Positions 1 through 10,687 of a stretch of 35,527 nucleotides of DNA are shown piece by piece; the stretch's first letter is position 1; each line of letters starts with the position of its first letter. The translations under genes and the position numbers were made by a program. Under the pieces are notes generated by a model that was given only the letters and a program-made list of their open reading frames with translations, had not been told where the DNA came from and did not search any database. This DNA comes from Terrisporobacter sp. (GTDB taxonomy: Bacteria; Bacillota; Clostridia; Peptostreptococcales; Peptostreptococcaceae). Location of the stretch: NCBI RefSeq assembly GCF_017888745.1, contig NZ_JAGHFM010000076.1, positions 1-35,527 of the forward strand, written 5' to 3'.

Positions 1-6
1 AAAATT

Positions 7-1458
7 CTATTGTTGGTTCATTGATTTTAATAATACAACTAAGTAGTCCCAAACATTTTTAATTGAAGTTATACTTACATGTTCGTTTGGAGTGTGAACT
101 TCAAACATATCTGGTCCCATAGAAATTGCTTCAGCACCATCCATTTTATCAAGTAATAGACCACACTCTAATCCTGCATGTATTGCAGTTATAATTGGTT
201 TTTTACCTGTTAATTTTTCATAAACATCTACGCATATTTCTTCTAATTTAGATCCTTTTGCATATTCCCAAGCAGGATATGGAGCGTGAATTTCAAATTT
301 AGCTGAAACAGCGTCACAAAGTAATTTAGTTTTATCGTTTATAGCATCTCTTAAAGTAGATACAGAGCTTCTAACAGTACTTTCGAAAGTCATTTTATCT
401 TCAGAAGTTATTACTACACCTAAATTAGTAGAGCTTTCTACTAAGCCTTCTATATCCATACTAACAGTTTGTATTCCATTTGGAATTAAGTTTAGTAATT
501 GTACAGCTTTAACTTTACACTCAGTAGTAAGAACTTTATCTGTAGAAGATGGCAATAATTCTATTTTTAGTCCTGGATCTGAAGTTTTAAATTCATTTTT
601 TAATATACATTCTACAGTTGTTAAATTATTTTTAAGAGTATCAACATCATCTTTGTTAACAACTATTTTAGCTTCACATTCACGAGGAATTGCATTACTT
701 TTTGATCCACCATTAACTTCTACTAAATCAAAATCAACACCAAGTAAATTTAATATTCTACCCATTACTATATTTGAGTTAGCTCTTTGTTTTACTATAT
801 CCATTCCTGAATGTCCACCAAGTAGACCTTTTACTTCAACTAAAAAAGTCTCCTTATCTTCTTCTATATTTTTATATTCAAGAGGTAAAGTTACAAGAGA
901 TCTATTTCCACCAGCACAGCTTACTAATATATAACCTTCTTCTTCTGAATCTAAGTTGATTATATATTTACCTTTTAATAAACTACCATCTAATCCACCT
1001 GCGCCAGTCATACCAGCTTCTTCATCAGATGTAATTAATACCTCTAATGATGGATGCTCTAAATCATTTGAAGCTAATACAGCCATACTCATAGCAACAG
1101 CTATACCGTTATCTGCACCAAGAGTTGTTCCATTAGCATAAATCATATCATCTATAACTCTAAGCTCTATAGGATCTTTTTCAAAATCATGATCCACATC
1201 TTTGTTTTTTTCACAAACCATATCCATATGACCTTGTAATATAACACCAGGACAGTTTTCATATCCTTTAGTAGCAGGTTTTCTTATTAAGATATTAAGA
1301 TATTCATCTTGTATAACTTCTAGGTTTAAATCTTTAGCGAACTTGTATAAGAAATCACTGATTTGTTTTTCTTTACCTGAACCTCTAGGTATTTGAGATA
1401 TTTGTTCAAAATAATTAAATACTAATGATGGGTTTAAACCATTTAATACATTTGTCAT
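7..1458 (-). CDS. pepD: Aminoacyl-histidine dipeptidase (M20 family, PepD-like)
   Basis: 483-aa ORF with M20/PepD motifs (LQGHMDMVCEKN, TTLGADNGIAVAMSMAVL, LDSEEEG, GLLGGHSGMDI, HAGLECGLL). Confidence 0.93.
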   Translation of the reverse strand: MTNVLNGLNPSLVFNYFEQISQIPRGSGKEKQISDFLYKFAKDLNLEVIQDEYLNILIRKPATKGYENCPGVILQGHMDMVCEKNKDVDHDFEKDPIELRVIDDMIYANGTTLGADNGIAVAMSMAVLASNDLEHPSLEVLITSDEEAGMTGAGGLDGSLLKGKYIINLDSEEEGYILVSCAGGNRSLVTLPLEYKNIEEDKETFLVEVKGLLGGHSGMDIVKQRANSNIVMGRILNLLGVDFDLVEVNGGSKSNAIPRECEAKIVVNKDDVDTLKNNLTTVECILKNEFKTSDPGLKIELLPSSTDKVLTTECKVKAVQLLNLIPNGIQTVSMDIEGLVESSTNLGVVITSEDKMTFESTVRSSVSTLRDAINDKTKLLCDAVSAKFEIHAPYPAWEYAKGSKLEEICVDVYEKLTGKKPIITAIHAGLECGLLLDKMDGAEAISMGPDMFEVHTPNEHVSITSIKNVWDYLVVLLKSMNQQ

Positions 1459-1690
1459 AATAAATCCCCTTCCTTTTTTATCCGATTAAAATTAAAATTT
1501 AAGTTAATAATGTAAATAACTTACTTTTGCTAAATAAAAACTACAATATATGATAAAATATAATATGTTAATGACTTGAGTTATTACTTAGCATATAAGT
1601 AGTATAATACATTTTTATTAAAAAAAACTATATATGAGGAAAATATTTGTACAATTTACATAAATAAGATAATTATAAAGAGGAGGAAAT

Positions 1691-4069
1691 ATGGATAGCA
1701 GATCATTAAAAGTTTTAGAATTCAATAAAGTTATTAATTTATTATCAGAAAAAGCCTCATCTTCTTTAGGTTTAAAATATATTGAAAAATTAATACCAAG
1801 CTCTGATTATGAAGAAGTCAGAGATATGTTAGAAGAGACCAGTGAAGCTCAAGGTATTCTTGTAAAAAGAGGACATGTTAACTTAGCTGGCATACAAGAC
1901 ATATCTGATAGTGTAAAAAGAGCGGAAATAGGGGCTGTATTAGATCCAGGAAGCTTACTTAAAATATCAGATACATTAAGAGCGGCCAGAATATTAAAAA
2001 GAAGTCTATCTACTAGTGAAGAAGAAGATTTTAATTATCCAATAATTCAAGGTTTATCAAATTCATTATATACATATAAAGATATTGAAGATGAGATAAG
2101 TAATGCAATTGTAAGTGAAGTAGAAATATCAGATAATGCATCTCCAGCATTAAAAAGCATAAGAAGAAGAATTCTACAAAAGAATCAATCTATAAGATCT
2201 AAATTAAATTCTATAATATCTTCAACTACATATCAAAAGTACTTACAAGATGCTATTATATCAGTTAGAGGGGATAGATTTGTTGTACCAGTTAAAGCAG
2301 AGTATAGATCTCAAGTAACAGGTATTATACATGATCAAAGTTCATCTGGAGCTACATTATTTATAGAACCTATGAGTATAGTTGAAATGAATAATGAACT
2401 TAGAAAATTAAAATTAGATGAACAGGAAGAAATAGAAAGAATTTTAAGCGAACTTACTAAATTAGTAGGTGAAGTTGCAAGTGATATATTATCAAATCAA
2501 GAGATACTTGGTAAATTAGACTTTGCTTTTGCAAAAGGTAAATTATCTATAGATATGAAAGGTATAGAACCTGTATTAAATGAAGAAAAACATATGAATA
2601 TAAAAAATGGAAGGCATCCATTATTAGATAGCAATAAAGTAGTGCCTAATAATATTTATTTAGGAGAAGATTTTGATACTTTAGTTATAACTGGTCCTAA
2701 TACAGGTGGTAAGACTGTAACTATAAAAACAGTAGGCTTATTTTCATTAATGACTCAAAGTGGTCTTCATATACCAGCTGACTATGGAAGTAGTATGTGT
2801 GTATATGATAATGTATTTGCTGATATAGGTGATGAACAAAGTATAGAGCAAAGTTTATCTACTTTCTCATCTCATATGACAAAAATAGTTGGAATACTAA
2901 ATAATGTAACTAGTGAATCTTTAGTAATATTTGATGAACTAGGAGCTGGTACTGATCCAGTTGAAGGTGCAGCTCTTGCAATAGCCATACTAGAAGATGT
3001 AAATATGGCTGGAGCAAAATGTATAGCGACTACTCATTATAGTGAATTAAAAAATTATGCCCTTACAAAAGATAGAGTAGAAAATGCTGCTGTTGAGTTT
3101 GATGTTAACACATTAAGTCCTACATATAAGTTACTTATAGGTGTTCCAGGAAAGTCAAATGCTTTTGAAATATCAAGAAAGTTAGGATTAAGAGACTATA
3201 TAATTGATAGAGCAAAAGAGTTTATAAATACAGAAAACATAGAATTAGAAGATGTACTTCAAAATGTTGAAAAGAATAGAATAAAAGCAAACCAAGAAAG
3301 AGAAGAAGCAGAAAAACTTAAATCAGAAATTGAGGAAATAAAAGCTGAATACGAAAGAAAGCTTGAAAAGCTATCTCTTCAAAGAGAGAAAATGTTAGAA
3401 AAAGCTAAATCTGAGGCATTTAGTATAACAAGACAAGCCAAAGAAGAAGCTGATAATATTGTTAAAGAGCTTAGAAGTATGGAAATGGAGATGGCTTCTA
3501 AGGAAAAAAATAAAAAAATAGAAGCATTGAGAAAAGAATTAGCAGATTCTATGGGTAATTTACAACCATCAGTAAAAAGTATGATAGTTCCAAAGGTTTC
3601 AAATAAAGAAATAAAAGATTTAAAACCTGGTGATGAAGTTAAAGTTATAACCTTAAATCAAGATGGTAGTGTAGTTTCTGTAGATAAAAAGAAAAAGGAA
3701 GCAGTTGTACAAATAGGTATTATGAAAATGACTCTTCCATTTAAGGCTCTTCAAATTGCTCAAAAAGACAAAAAATCTATTGTGACTAAATCTACTAGAA
3801 AAATTATAAGTTCTAAATCAGGAAGGGTAAAAAGTGAAGTTGATTTAAGAGGGATGAATTTAGAAGAGGCTATTATGGAAGTTGATAAGTACTTAGATGA
3901 TGCTTGTGTAGCAGGACTTGAAACTGTTACAATAATACATGGTGTAGGTACTGGAGTACTTAAAAAAGGACTTCAAGATGTTTTAAAAAGAAATAAACAT
4001 GTTAAATCCCAAAGACCTGGAGAATATGGAGAAGGTGGAATGGGAGTAACCATTGTTCAAATGAAATAA
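1691..4069 (+). CDS. mutS2: Endonuclease MutS2 (ATPase plus C-terminal Smr domain)
   Basis: 792-aa ORF; Walker A TGPNTGGKTVTIKT, FDELGAGTDPVEGAALA, C-terminal Smr VDLRGMNLEEA...IIHGVGTGVLKKG. SD gaggagg upstream. Confidence 0.96.
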   Translation: MDSRSLKVLEFNKVINLLSEKASSSLGLKYIEKLIPSSDYEEVRDMLEETSEAQGILVKRGHVNLAGIQDISDSVKRAEIGAVLDPGSLLKISDTLRAARILKRSLSTSEEEDFNYPIIQGLSNSLYTYKDIEDEISNAIVSEVEISDNASPALKSIRRRILQKNQSIRSKLNSIISSTTYQKYLQDAIISVRGDRFVVPVKAEYRSQVTGIIHDQSSSGATLFIEPMSIVEMNNELRKLKLDEQEEIERILSELTKLVGEVASDILSNQEILGKLDFAFAKGKLSIDMKGIEPVLNEEKHMNIKNGRHPLLDSNKVVPNNIYLGEDFDTLVITGPNTGGKTVTIKTVGLFSLMTQSGLHIPADYGSSMCVYDNVFADIGDEQSIEQSLSTFSSHMTKIVGILNNVTSESLVIFDELGAGTDPVEGAALAIAILEDVNMAGAKCIATTHYSELKNYALTKDRVENAAVEFDVNTLSPTYKLLIGVPGKSNAFEISRKLGLRDYIIDRAKEFINTENIELEDVLQNVEKNRIKANQEREEAEKLKSEIEEIKAEYERKLEKLSLQREKMLEKAKSEAFSITRQAKEEADNIVKELRSMEMEMASKEKNKKIEALRKELADSMGNLQPSVKSMIVPKVSNKEIKDLKPGDEVKVITLNQDGSVVSVDKKKKEAVVQIGIMKMTLPFKALQIAQKDKKSIVTKSTRKIISSKSGRVKSEVDLRGMNLEEAIMEVDKYLDDACVAGLETVTIIHGVGTGVLKKGLQDVLKRNKHVKSQRPGEYGEGGMGVTIVQMK

Positions 4070-4095
4070 ATAATTAATTAAGGAGATGGATTGAG

Positions 4096-4539
4096 TTGTT
4101 AGTAGTTTCTGCTTGTTTAGTTGGAGTAAACTGTAAATATAATGGCGAAAATAATGATAATGAAAAAGTAAAAGAATTTTTAAAAGATAAAGAATATATT
4201 GTTGTTTGCCCAGAGCAACTAGGAGGATTAACTACTCCAAGAGATCCATCAGAAATAAATATAAAAGATGGAAAAGAAGTTTTGCATGGTGAAAGTAAAG
4301 TAATATCATGTAAAAATATTGATGTAACAGATAATTTTATTAAAGGAGCAAGAGAAAGCTTAAAAATTGCACAGATGTTTAATTGTAATAAGGCTTTACT
4401 TAAAGAAGGAAGCCCTTCTTGTGGATGTAACTTTATTTATGATGGAACTTTTTCAGGAAACAAAATTTCAGGAAAAGGAGTAACTGCTGCTTTATTTAAT
4501 GAAAATAATATAGAAGTTTTTAGTGAAAAAGAGTTATAA
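4096..4539 (+). CDS. DUF523 family protein
   Basis: 147-aa ORF, TTG start after aaggag; VSACLVGVNCKYNG and KEGSPSCGCNFIYDGTFSG are DUF523-type motifs. Confidence 0.85.
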   Translation: MLVVSACLVGVNCKYNGENNDNEKVKEFLKDKEYIVVCPEQLGGLTTPRDPSEINIKDGKEVLHGESKVISCKNIDVTDNFIKGARESLKIAQMFNCNKALLKEGSPSCGCNFIYDGTFSGNKISGKGVTAALFNENNIEVFSEKEL

Positions 4540-4631
4540 TATATATTTGAAACGATAAGTATATCAATATCTTGAAAAAATATAAAAATTAATTTAACAT
4601 AGAAGAATAATGATGTAGAGAGGAGACAATA

Positions 4632-6332
4632 ATGCAAGATTTTAAAGTGGCAATAGCTAATTGCCTTAAAGAAAAGATTGAAGATTTAACATTAGAAGAA
4701 ATATTAGCACTAATAGAAGTGCCACCTAATAAAGAGATGGGGGATTATGCATTTCCTTGCTTTAAATTAGCGAAAGTATTTAGAAAAGCTCCAAATATGA
4801 TAGCTCAAGAATTAGCAGAAAGTATAGAAGCTAATGGTGGAATATCTAAAGTTATGCCACTTGGTGGATATGTGAACTTCTTTGTAAATAAGTCTCAATT
4901 AGCTGAGACAGTTATAAAAGACGTATTAACTAAAAAAGAAAAATACGGACATAGCGATTTAGGACAAGATAAAGCAGTAGTAATAGATTTCTCATCTCCT
5001 AACATAGCTAAGCCTTTCCATATAGGACATATAAGAACTACTGTTATAGGTAATGCTTTATATAAAATATATGATTCTCAAGGATATAATGTTGTAAGAG
5101 TGAATCACTTAGGGGATTATGGAACTCAATTTGGTAAACTTATAGTTGCCTTCAAACTTTGGGGTAACAAGGAAGCTGTAGAAGCTAATCCAATACCAGA
5201 ATTATTAAAATTATACATACAATTCCATGATGAAGCTGAGAAAAAACCAGAAATGGAAGATGAAGCTAGAGCTTGGTTTACAAAATTAGAAAACGGAGAT
5301 CCAGAAGCTAAAGAATTATGGCAATGGTTTAGAGATGAAAGTTTAAAAGAATTTGCTAGAGTATATGACCTATTAGATATAGAATTTGATTCATATGCAG
5401 GTGAAAGTTTCTATTCAGATAAAATGGATACTGTTATAGAGCAAATAAAAGAAAAAGGATTATTAATAGAGTCTCAAGGAACAAATGTTGTTGACTTAGA
5501 AGAATTTAATATGCCACCAGCTCTTATAACAAAAAATGATGGTTCAACATTATACATGACTAGAGATTTAGCAGCAGCTATTTATAGAAAAAATACTTAT
5601 GATTTTGAAAAATGTATATATGTAGTTGGTTCACAACAAAGCTTACATTTCCAACAATTATTCAAGGTGTTAGAACTTATGGGATTTGAATGGTCAAAAG
5701 ATTTAATACATGTTCCATTTGGTATGGTTGCTTTAGAAGAAGGAACTATGTCTACAAGAAAAGGTAGAGTAGTATTCTTAGAAGATGTTTTAAAACAAGC
5801 TATAGAAAAAACAAAAGAAACTGTTCTTTCTAAAAATCCAAATGCTAAAAATGTAGATGAAATATCTAAACAAGTTGGTGTTGGAGCTGTAGTATTCCAA
5901 GAACTATCAAATAGCAGAATAAAAGACTACACATTCTCATGGGAAAGAACTTTAAGTTTCGAGGGTGAAACAGGACCATATGTTCAATATACTCATGCTA
6001 GATGTTGTGCAGTTTTAAGAAAAGCCAATGAAGAAGTTACTACAGATATAAACTATGATTTATTATCTGATGGTGATGCAGCAGAAGTATTAAAAGTAAT
6101 CGGATCATTTAATAAAAGTATAGTTTCTGCAATGAGAAGAAACGAGCCACATATAGTTACAAGATTCGTACTAGACTTAGCTCAAGCATTTAATAAATTC
6201 TATCATGATAACCCAATAATAGTTGAAGATGTAGAATTAAGAAAAGCTAGACTTGCTTTAGTTGCAGTTACAAGACAAACTCTAGAAAATGGTCTTAGAA
6301 TATTAGGAATGCATTCTCCAGAAAGAATGTAG
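4632..6332 (+). CDS. argS: Arginyl-tRNA synthetase
   Basis: 566-aa ORF; FSSPNIAKPFHIGHIRTT (HIGH), GMVALEEGTMSTRKGRVVFLEDVL, C-terminal DALR region. TAG stop. Confidence 0.97.
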   Translation: MQDFKVAIANCLKEKIEDLTLEEILALIEVPPNKEMGDYAFPCFKLAKVFRKAPNMIAQELAESIEANGGISKVMPLGGYVNFFVNKSQLAETVIKDVLTKKEKYGHSDLGQDKAVVIDFSSPNIAKPFHIGHIRTTVIGNALYKIYDSQGYNVVRVNHLGDYGTQFGKLIVAFKLWGNKEAVEANPIPELLKLYIQFHDEAEKKPEMEDEARAWFTKLENGDPEAKELWQWFRDESLKEFARVYDLLDIEFDSYAGESFYSDKMDTVIEQIKEKGLLIESQGTNVVDLEEFNMPPALITKNDGSTLYMTRDLAAAIYRKNTYDFEKCIYVVGSQQSLHFQQLFKVLELMGFEWSKDLIHVPFGMVALEEGTMSTRKGRVVFLEDVLKQAIEKTKETVLSKNPNAKNVDEISKQVGVGAVVFQELSNSRIKDYTFSWERTLSFEGETGPYVQYTHARCCAVLRKANEEVTTDINYDLLSDGDAAEVLKVIGSFNKSIVSAMRRNEPHIVTRFVLDLAQAFNKFYHDNPIIVEDVELRKARLALVAVTRQTLENGLRILGMHSPERM

Positions 6333-6333
6333 A

Positions 6334-6363
6334 AAATGGCAGCTTTAAAAGCTGCTATTTTTT
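6334..6363 (+). terminator. Intrinsic terminator after argS
   Basis: GCAGCTTT-A-AAAGCTGC stem followed by a T-rich run. Confidence 0.8.
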
Positions 6364-6469
6364 AGATTATAAGGAAATTATCTATTATTTAGTTTTGATA
6401 AGAGGTAATTTGCTGGGCTTGAATATAAGATAAAATATTTGATTAAAATATTTATAAAGGAGTTAATTT

Positions 6470-7399
6470 ATGAAAGAACGTTTAATAAGAAATTCTTATC
6501 TAAATTCCTTTAATATTAATGAAGAAGATAATGGATTAAAAGGTTTAATCGTTATAAATACTAAGTGCTTAATAGATGATAAGACACAAAGATATGTATA
6601 TATAGATAATAATCGTTTGAGAGATGAATTAATATATTATAATTTTTATGGAATTAAGCCAGAGTATGATGATATACTAAATATTCTACTTCCTTTAATA
6701 CTTGCAAACACAAATATAAAAAAAAGTGAAGATGAAGTAGTAGGTTTAATTCAAAAATATGTAAAGTATCTTAAAAAAGAAAATTACTTATTTGAATATA
6801 TTATTGGAGCAGTTATTTATAATGCTTTGATACATAATTTAATAGATAATAAAAATATTGAATATAATGACTTACTTCAAGGCTTGAAAGAGAAAATTAT
6901 AGGATTTTCCATTGAATTAGAAAAAACTAATATGATAAAATTCCAAATGGCTAGAATAAGTGCTATACAGACTATAGATAATTATATTGACATGAAAATT
7001 CATGATTATGAAGATGGTAAAATTATAATAAACTTACTGAATGCTATTTATGATATATATATTGAAGAAAGAATGGAGAATAATCAGGGAATTTTAAGTA
7101 TAAAAAAATCTATATTATCCATATTAGGTGAAGAAGTAAATTTAAATATAGATAATATAGATTTTATTGAATCTATGTCCCATTACATAGTAAAAATAAG
7201 AAATTATATGATAAATAAAAAATTATATAATTTAAATTCAGACCCAAGAAGCTTAATAAAATATAATAAAAATGATATTGTTCTAGACCCTATATTAAAT
7301 AAGATAAATATTATATCTAAAGAATTAAAGGACAATATACTTTATATTAAAATTAAAGCTAAATCAGGTGAATATAATTTCATGTTTAAAAAAGCATAG
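6470..7399 (+). CDS. Hypothetical protein
   Basis: 309-aa ORF with SD aaaggag before ATG; no family recognised. Confidence 0.75.
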   Translation: MKERLIRNSYLNSFNINEEDNGLKGLIVINTKCLIDDKTQRYVYIDNNRLRDELIYYNFYGIKPEYDDILNILLPLILANTNIKKSEDEVVGLIQKYVKYLKKENYLFEYIIGAVIYNALIHNLIDNKNIEYNDLLQGLKEKIIGFSIELEKTNMIKFQMARISAIQTIDNYIDMKIHDYEDGKIIINLLNAIYDIYIEERMENNQGILSIKKSILSILGEEVNLNIDNIDFIESMSHYIVKIRNYMINKKLYNLNSDPRSLIKYNKNDIVLDPILNKINIISKELKDNILYIKIKAKSGEYNFMFKKA

Positions 7400-7402
7400 A
7401 TT

Positions 7403-7603
7403 TTAACTATTATTTTCTAAATACTCTAGAAACTCATTTTCAGTTGTTTCTGTTAAAAAACATAACTCTTTTACGATGTTATTTTTTAAGTTTAGAAATT
7501 CTTCAATATTAGCATTTTGTCCAGTATACTCTAATGCCTTGATTATTAATAGTAAGTCTCTTTTTGATAAATCATTTATGGATACTTGATCAATAGATTC
7601 CAT
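7403..7603 (-). CDS. Small hypothetical protein
   Basis: 66-aa ORF, convergent to the upstream gene; acidic helical composition; aaagga-type SD upstream on the minus strand (reverse of atcctttct). Confidence 0.6.
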   Translation of the reverse strand: MESIDQVSINDLSKRDLLLIIKALEYTGQNANIEEFLNLKNNIVKELCFLTETTENEFLEYLENNS

Positions 7604-7725
7604 ACAAATACATCCTTTCTAACAGTTGATTTTATATTATAAGTTTGAAATATTTACCTTACATATATTATTTTAACTTAAAAAGTATGTAGAACATAGT
7701 ATAAATTTAAAAAGGAGTGAAATAT

Positions 7726-9507
7726 TTGAAAATATTATTAACTACACTAAATTCGAAGTTTATTCACACGAATTTAGCAATAAGATATTTAAGAGAGAGT
7801 GTAAAAGATTTAATTGATGTAGATGTAAGAGAGTATACAATTAACAATCAATTAGATTACATTTTAAAAGATATATACAAAAATAATTATGATGTAGTAT
7901 TTTTCTCTACATACATATGGAATATTTATGACATAGTTAAACTATGTGATAACCTAAAAAAAGTTAAACCGGAAATTAAGATAGGCTTAGGTGGCCCTGA
8001 GGTTACATATGATAGCCAAAATGCTATGGAACAATATGAATTTTTAGATTATATACTATGTGGTGAAGGTGAATTAGTATTTAGAAGTTTAGTGGAGTAT
8101 TTTTTAGGAAACAAAAACATAGAGGACATTAAAGGTATTGCATATAGAAAAGATGGCCAAATAATAATTAATGAAGAAATGGAATTATTACAGAACTTAG
8201 ATGAAATACCAAGTCCGTATGAAAATCTTGATATAAAAGAATATGAAAATAGAATTGTTTATTATGAAACATCAAGAGGATGTCCGTTTAATTGTCAATA
8301 TTGTTTATCTTCGGCAATAAAAGGTCTTAGATATTTTAGTGCTGATAGGGTAAAAAGAGATTTGAAAAATTTAATAGATGCAAGGGTATCACAAATTAAA
8401 TTTATAGATAGGACTTTTAATGCAAATAAAAAATTTGCTAAAGAAATCATGGAATTCTTAATGGAAAATGATAACGGATATACTACATATCATTTCGAAG
8501 TTACGGCACATTTATTAGATGATGATATGCTATCATTTTTAAAAAACTGCAAAGAAGGTTTATTCCAATTTGAAATAGGAGTACAAAGTACAAATCAGAA
8601 AACACTTGATGCAGTGGGAAGAAGAGATAATTTTGAGAAATTATCTTATGTTGTAAAAACTATAAAATCATATAGAAACATACATCAACATTTAGATTTA
8701 ATAGCAGGTCTTCCTTATGAAGGTTATGAAAGATTCCAACAATCTTTCAATGATGTATTTAATCTTGGTATAGAGCAATTGCAACTAGGGTTCCTTAAAA
8801 TGATAAAAGGAACAGGCATGAGATATAGTGCTGATAAATATGGATATAGATTTAAAGATTATGCTCCATATGAAATATTATTCAATGATTTTATAAGTTA
8901 TGATGAAATTTTAAAAATAAAAGATATAGAAGAAATCTTAGAAACTTATTATAATTCTAATAATTTCCCATTATCTTTAGAATATATAATCAAAAATTAT
9001 TATATTGAAAGTCCGTTTAAATTCTTCGAAAAATTTGCTACTTATTTTGAAGAAAAAGGATATTTCCATATGGCTCAAGGTAAAAATCAATTGTATAAAA
9101 TACTATTAGATTTTTATTGTGAGAATATAAATGAGAACAATGAATTATTTAATGAAATTTTGAAATATGATTATTTATCTTTAGGAAAAATATCAACTGT
9201 TCCAGCAATATTTGATAAGATAGAAATAAATAATTTTAAAAGTAAATGTCATGACTTTTTACATGATGAAGATAATTTAAAGACATATTTACCTAATTTT
9301 GTTGATATACCGACGAAATATATGCTTAAATATATTCATTTCGAACCTTTCAAATATGATATTTTAAAATTAAAAGAAAATATTCATGAAAATTTAGATA
9401 AAGAACAGACTGTAATATTATTTGATTACAACACTAATAAAATATTTGATAAGTCAAAAACTTATACTGTAAAGGTGGGAGAAGAAGATGAAGTTCAAGA
9501 TAGATAA
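7726..9507 (+). CDS. B12-binding domain / radical SAM protein (DUF4080-like)
   Basis: N-terminal cobalamin-binding-like region (VVFFSTYIWNIYD...IGLGGPEVTYD), radical SAM CxxxCxxC in ETSRGCPFNCQYCLSS. TTG at 7726 is better placed relative to aaggag than the GTG at 7717 that overlaps the SD. Confidence 0.9.
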   Translation: MKILLTTLNSKFIHTNLAIRYLRESVKDLIDVDVREYTINNQLDYILKDIYKNNYDVVFFSTYIWNIYDIVKLCDNLKKVKPEIKIGLGGPEVTYDSQNAMEQYEFLDYILCGEGELVFRSLVEYFLGNKNIEDIKGIAYRKDGQIIINEEMELLQNLDEIPSPYENLDIKEYENRIVYYETSRGCPFNCQYCLSSAIKGLRYFSADRVKRDLKNLIDARVSQIKFIDRTFNANKKFAKEIMEFLMENDNGYTTYHFEVTAHLLDDDMLSFLKNCKEGLFQFEIGVQSTNQKTLDAVGRRDNFEKLSYVVKTIKSYRNIHQHLDLIAGLPYEGYERFQQSFNDVFNLGIEQLQLGFLKMIKGTGMRYSADKYGYRFKDYAPYEILFNDFISYDEILKIKDIEEILETYYNSNNFPLSLEYIIKNYYIESPFKFFEKFATYFEEKGYFHMAQGKNQLYKILLDFYCENINENNELFNEILKYDYLSLGKISTVPAIFDKIEINNFKSKCHDFLHDEDNLKTYLPNFVDIPTKYMLKYIHFEPFKYDILKLKENIHENLDKEQTVILFDYNTNKIFDKSKTYTVKVGEEDEVQDR

Positions 9508-10636
9508 ATATTTACTTAGAAAAACTGAAGAACTAGCATTTATAACTATTAAAAGAAATGGAGAATTCAGTTTAGAAGGATATGAAGTTCCAAAAGAAGG
9601 ACTAAATGTACCTATAAAGAATGAAGTTCTTGTAAAAGGAATAAAAGAAAAAACTGCACAAGATGGAATTAACTCTATATCTATTGCAGATGCAATGATA
9701 TATATAATAGGTATAGATCCAGAATTTAAATATAATGAAGAATATAAAAAATTCTTGTTTGCCTTAGAAAAGAAAGTTAACTTTAATGTAAGATCTTATG
9801 CAGGTTATATGTCTAGAAAATATTTTGAAATGGGAGAAAGTACAGATTCATTAATATACATTAAGGCATTAATAACACTATACCCAGATGATATAGAAGG
9901 ACTTTATAATTATGCGATTGTATGTCAAGAAGTAGCTACATTACACCAAAAAGATGGTGATGTGAAAGCAATGAATGCTTTCTTATTAGAAGCAGGAGAA
10001 AAATTAGAAAAGATCATTAATATGGATGGAGATTTTGCTCTTGCATATTATCACTTAGGATACCACTATTATAATCAAAGTCAATTCATTAAGGCTAAAG
10101 TAATATGGGAAGAGGCAATGAGATTAGGCCTTGATGAAGATATAATGGCAGAAATTCAAGAAAATATAGGAAAAATGGATTTTAAAGTACAATATGAAGA
10201 AGGATATTCTTTAGTTTTTCAAGGAAAGTTTGAACAAGGTCTTGAAAAATTATTGCCATTAGAAGAAGAACATAGTGATTGGTGGAATTTATTATTTATA
10301 ATAGGTATAGCCTATAAAAATATGGGTGAAATAGATAAAGCTATGTTATATTTTGAAAAAATATTAATAATAAGACCAGAACAAGTAGATACTTTAGTAG
10401 AACTTGCATTATGTGAAGCATCTTCATTTAATATGAATAGATGTGTAGAACTTTTAGAGCAAGCAGCTAAATTAAAAGAAGATCCAGAAATACTTTGTAA
10501 TTTAGGTATGGCTTATTTAAATACTGGAGATATAGATGATGCTATTTATTATATAGAAAGAGCATATGAACTCAATCCAGAAGATGAAGTAACAATATCA
10601 TGTATGAGAGAATTAGATAAATATAGAGTAAACTAA
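9488..10636 (+). CDS. TPR-repeat protein
   Basis: 382-aa ORF with tetratricopeptide-like repeats (AYYHLGYHYYNQSQFIKAKVIWEEAMRLG; NLGMAYLNTGDIDDAIYYIERAYELNPED); starts inside the 3' end of the radical SAM gene. Confidence 0.88.
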   Translation: MKFKIDKYLLRKTEELAFITIKRNGEFSLEGYEVPKEGLNVPIKNEVLVKGIKEKTAQDGINSISIADAMIYIIGIDPEFKYNEEYKKFLFALEKKVNFNVRSYAGYMSRKYFEMGESTDSLIYIKALITLYPDDIEGLYNYAIVCQEVATLHQKDGDVKAMNAFLLEAGEKLEKIINMDGDFALAYYHLGYHYYNQSQFIKAKVIWEEAMRLGLDEDIMAEIQENIGKMDFKVQYEEGYSLVFQGKFEQGLEKLLPLEEEHSDWWNLLFIIGIAYKNMGEIDKAMLYFEKILIIRPEQVDTLVELALCEASSFNMNRCVELLEQAAKLKEDPEILCNLGMAYLNTGDIDDAIYYIERAYELNPEDEVTISCMRELDKYRVN

Positions 10637-10646
10637 ATAAACATTT

Positions 10647-10687
10647 AACCACAAGATTAATTAAAAAGTTATATCTTGTGGTTTTTT
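10647..10687 (+). terminator. Intrinsic terminator after the TPR gene
   Basis: AACCACAAGAT-N15-ATCTTGTGGTT followed by TTTT. Confidence 0.88.

Noticed and set aside
653-1141. Plus-strand ORFs antisense to pepD
   Set aside because: Complementary to a clear coding gene; composition typical of shadow ORFs.
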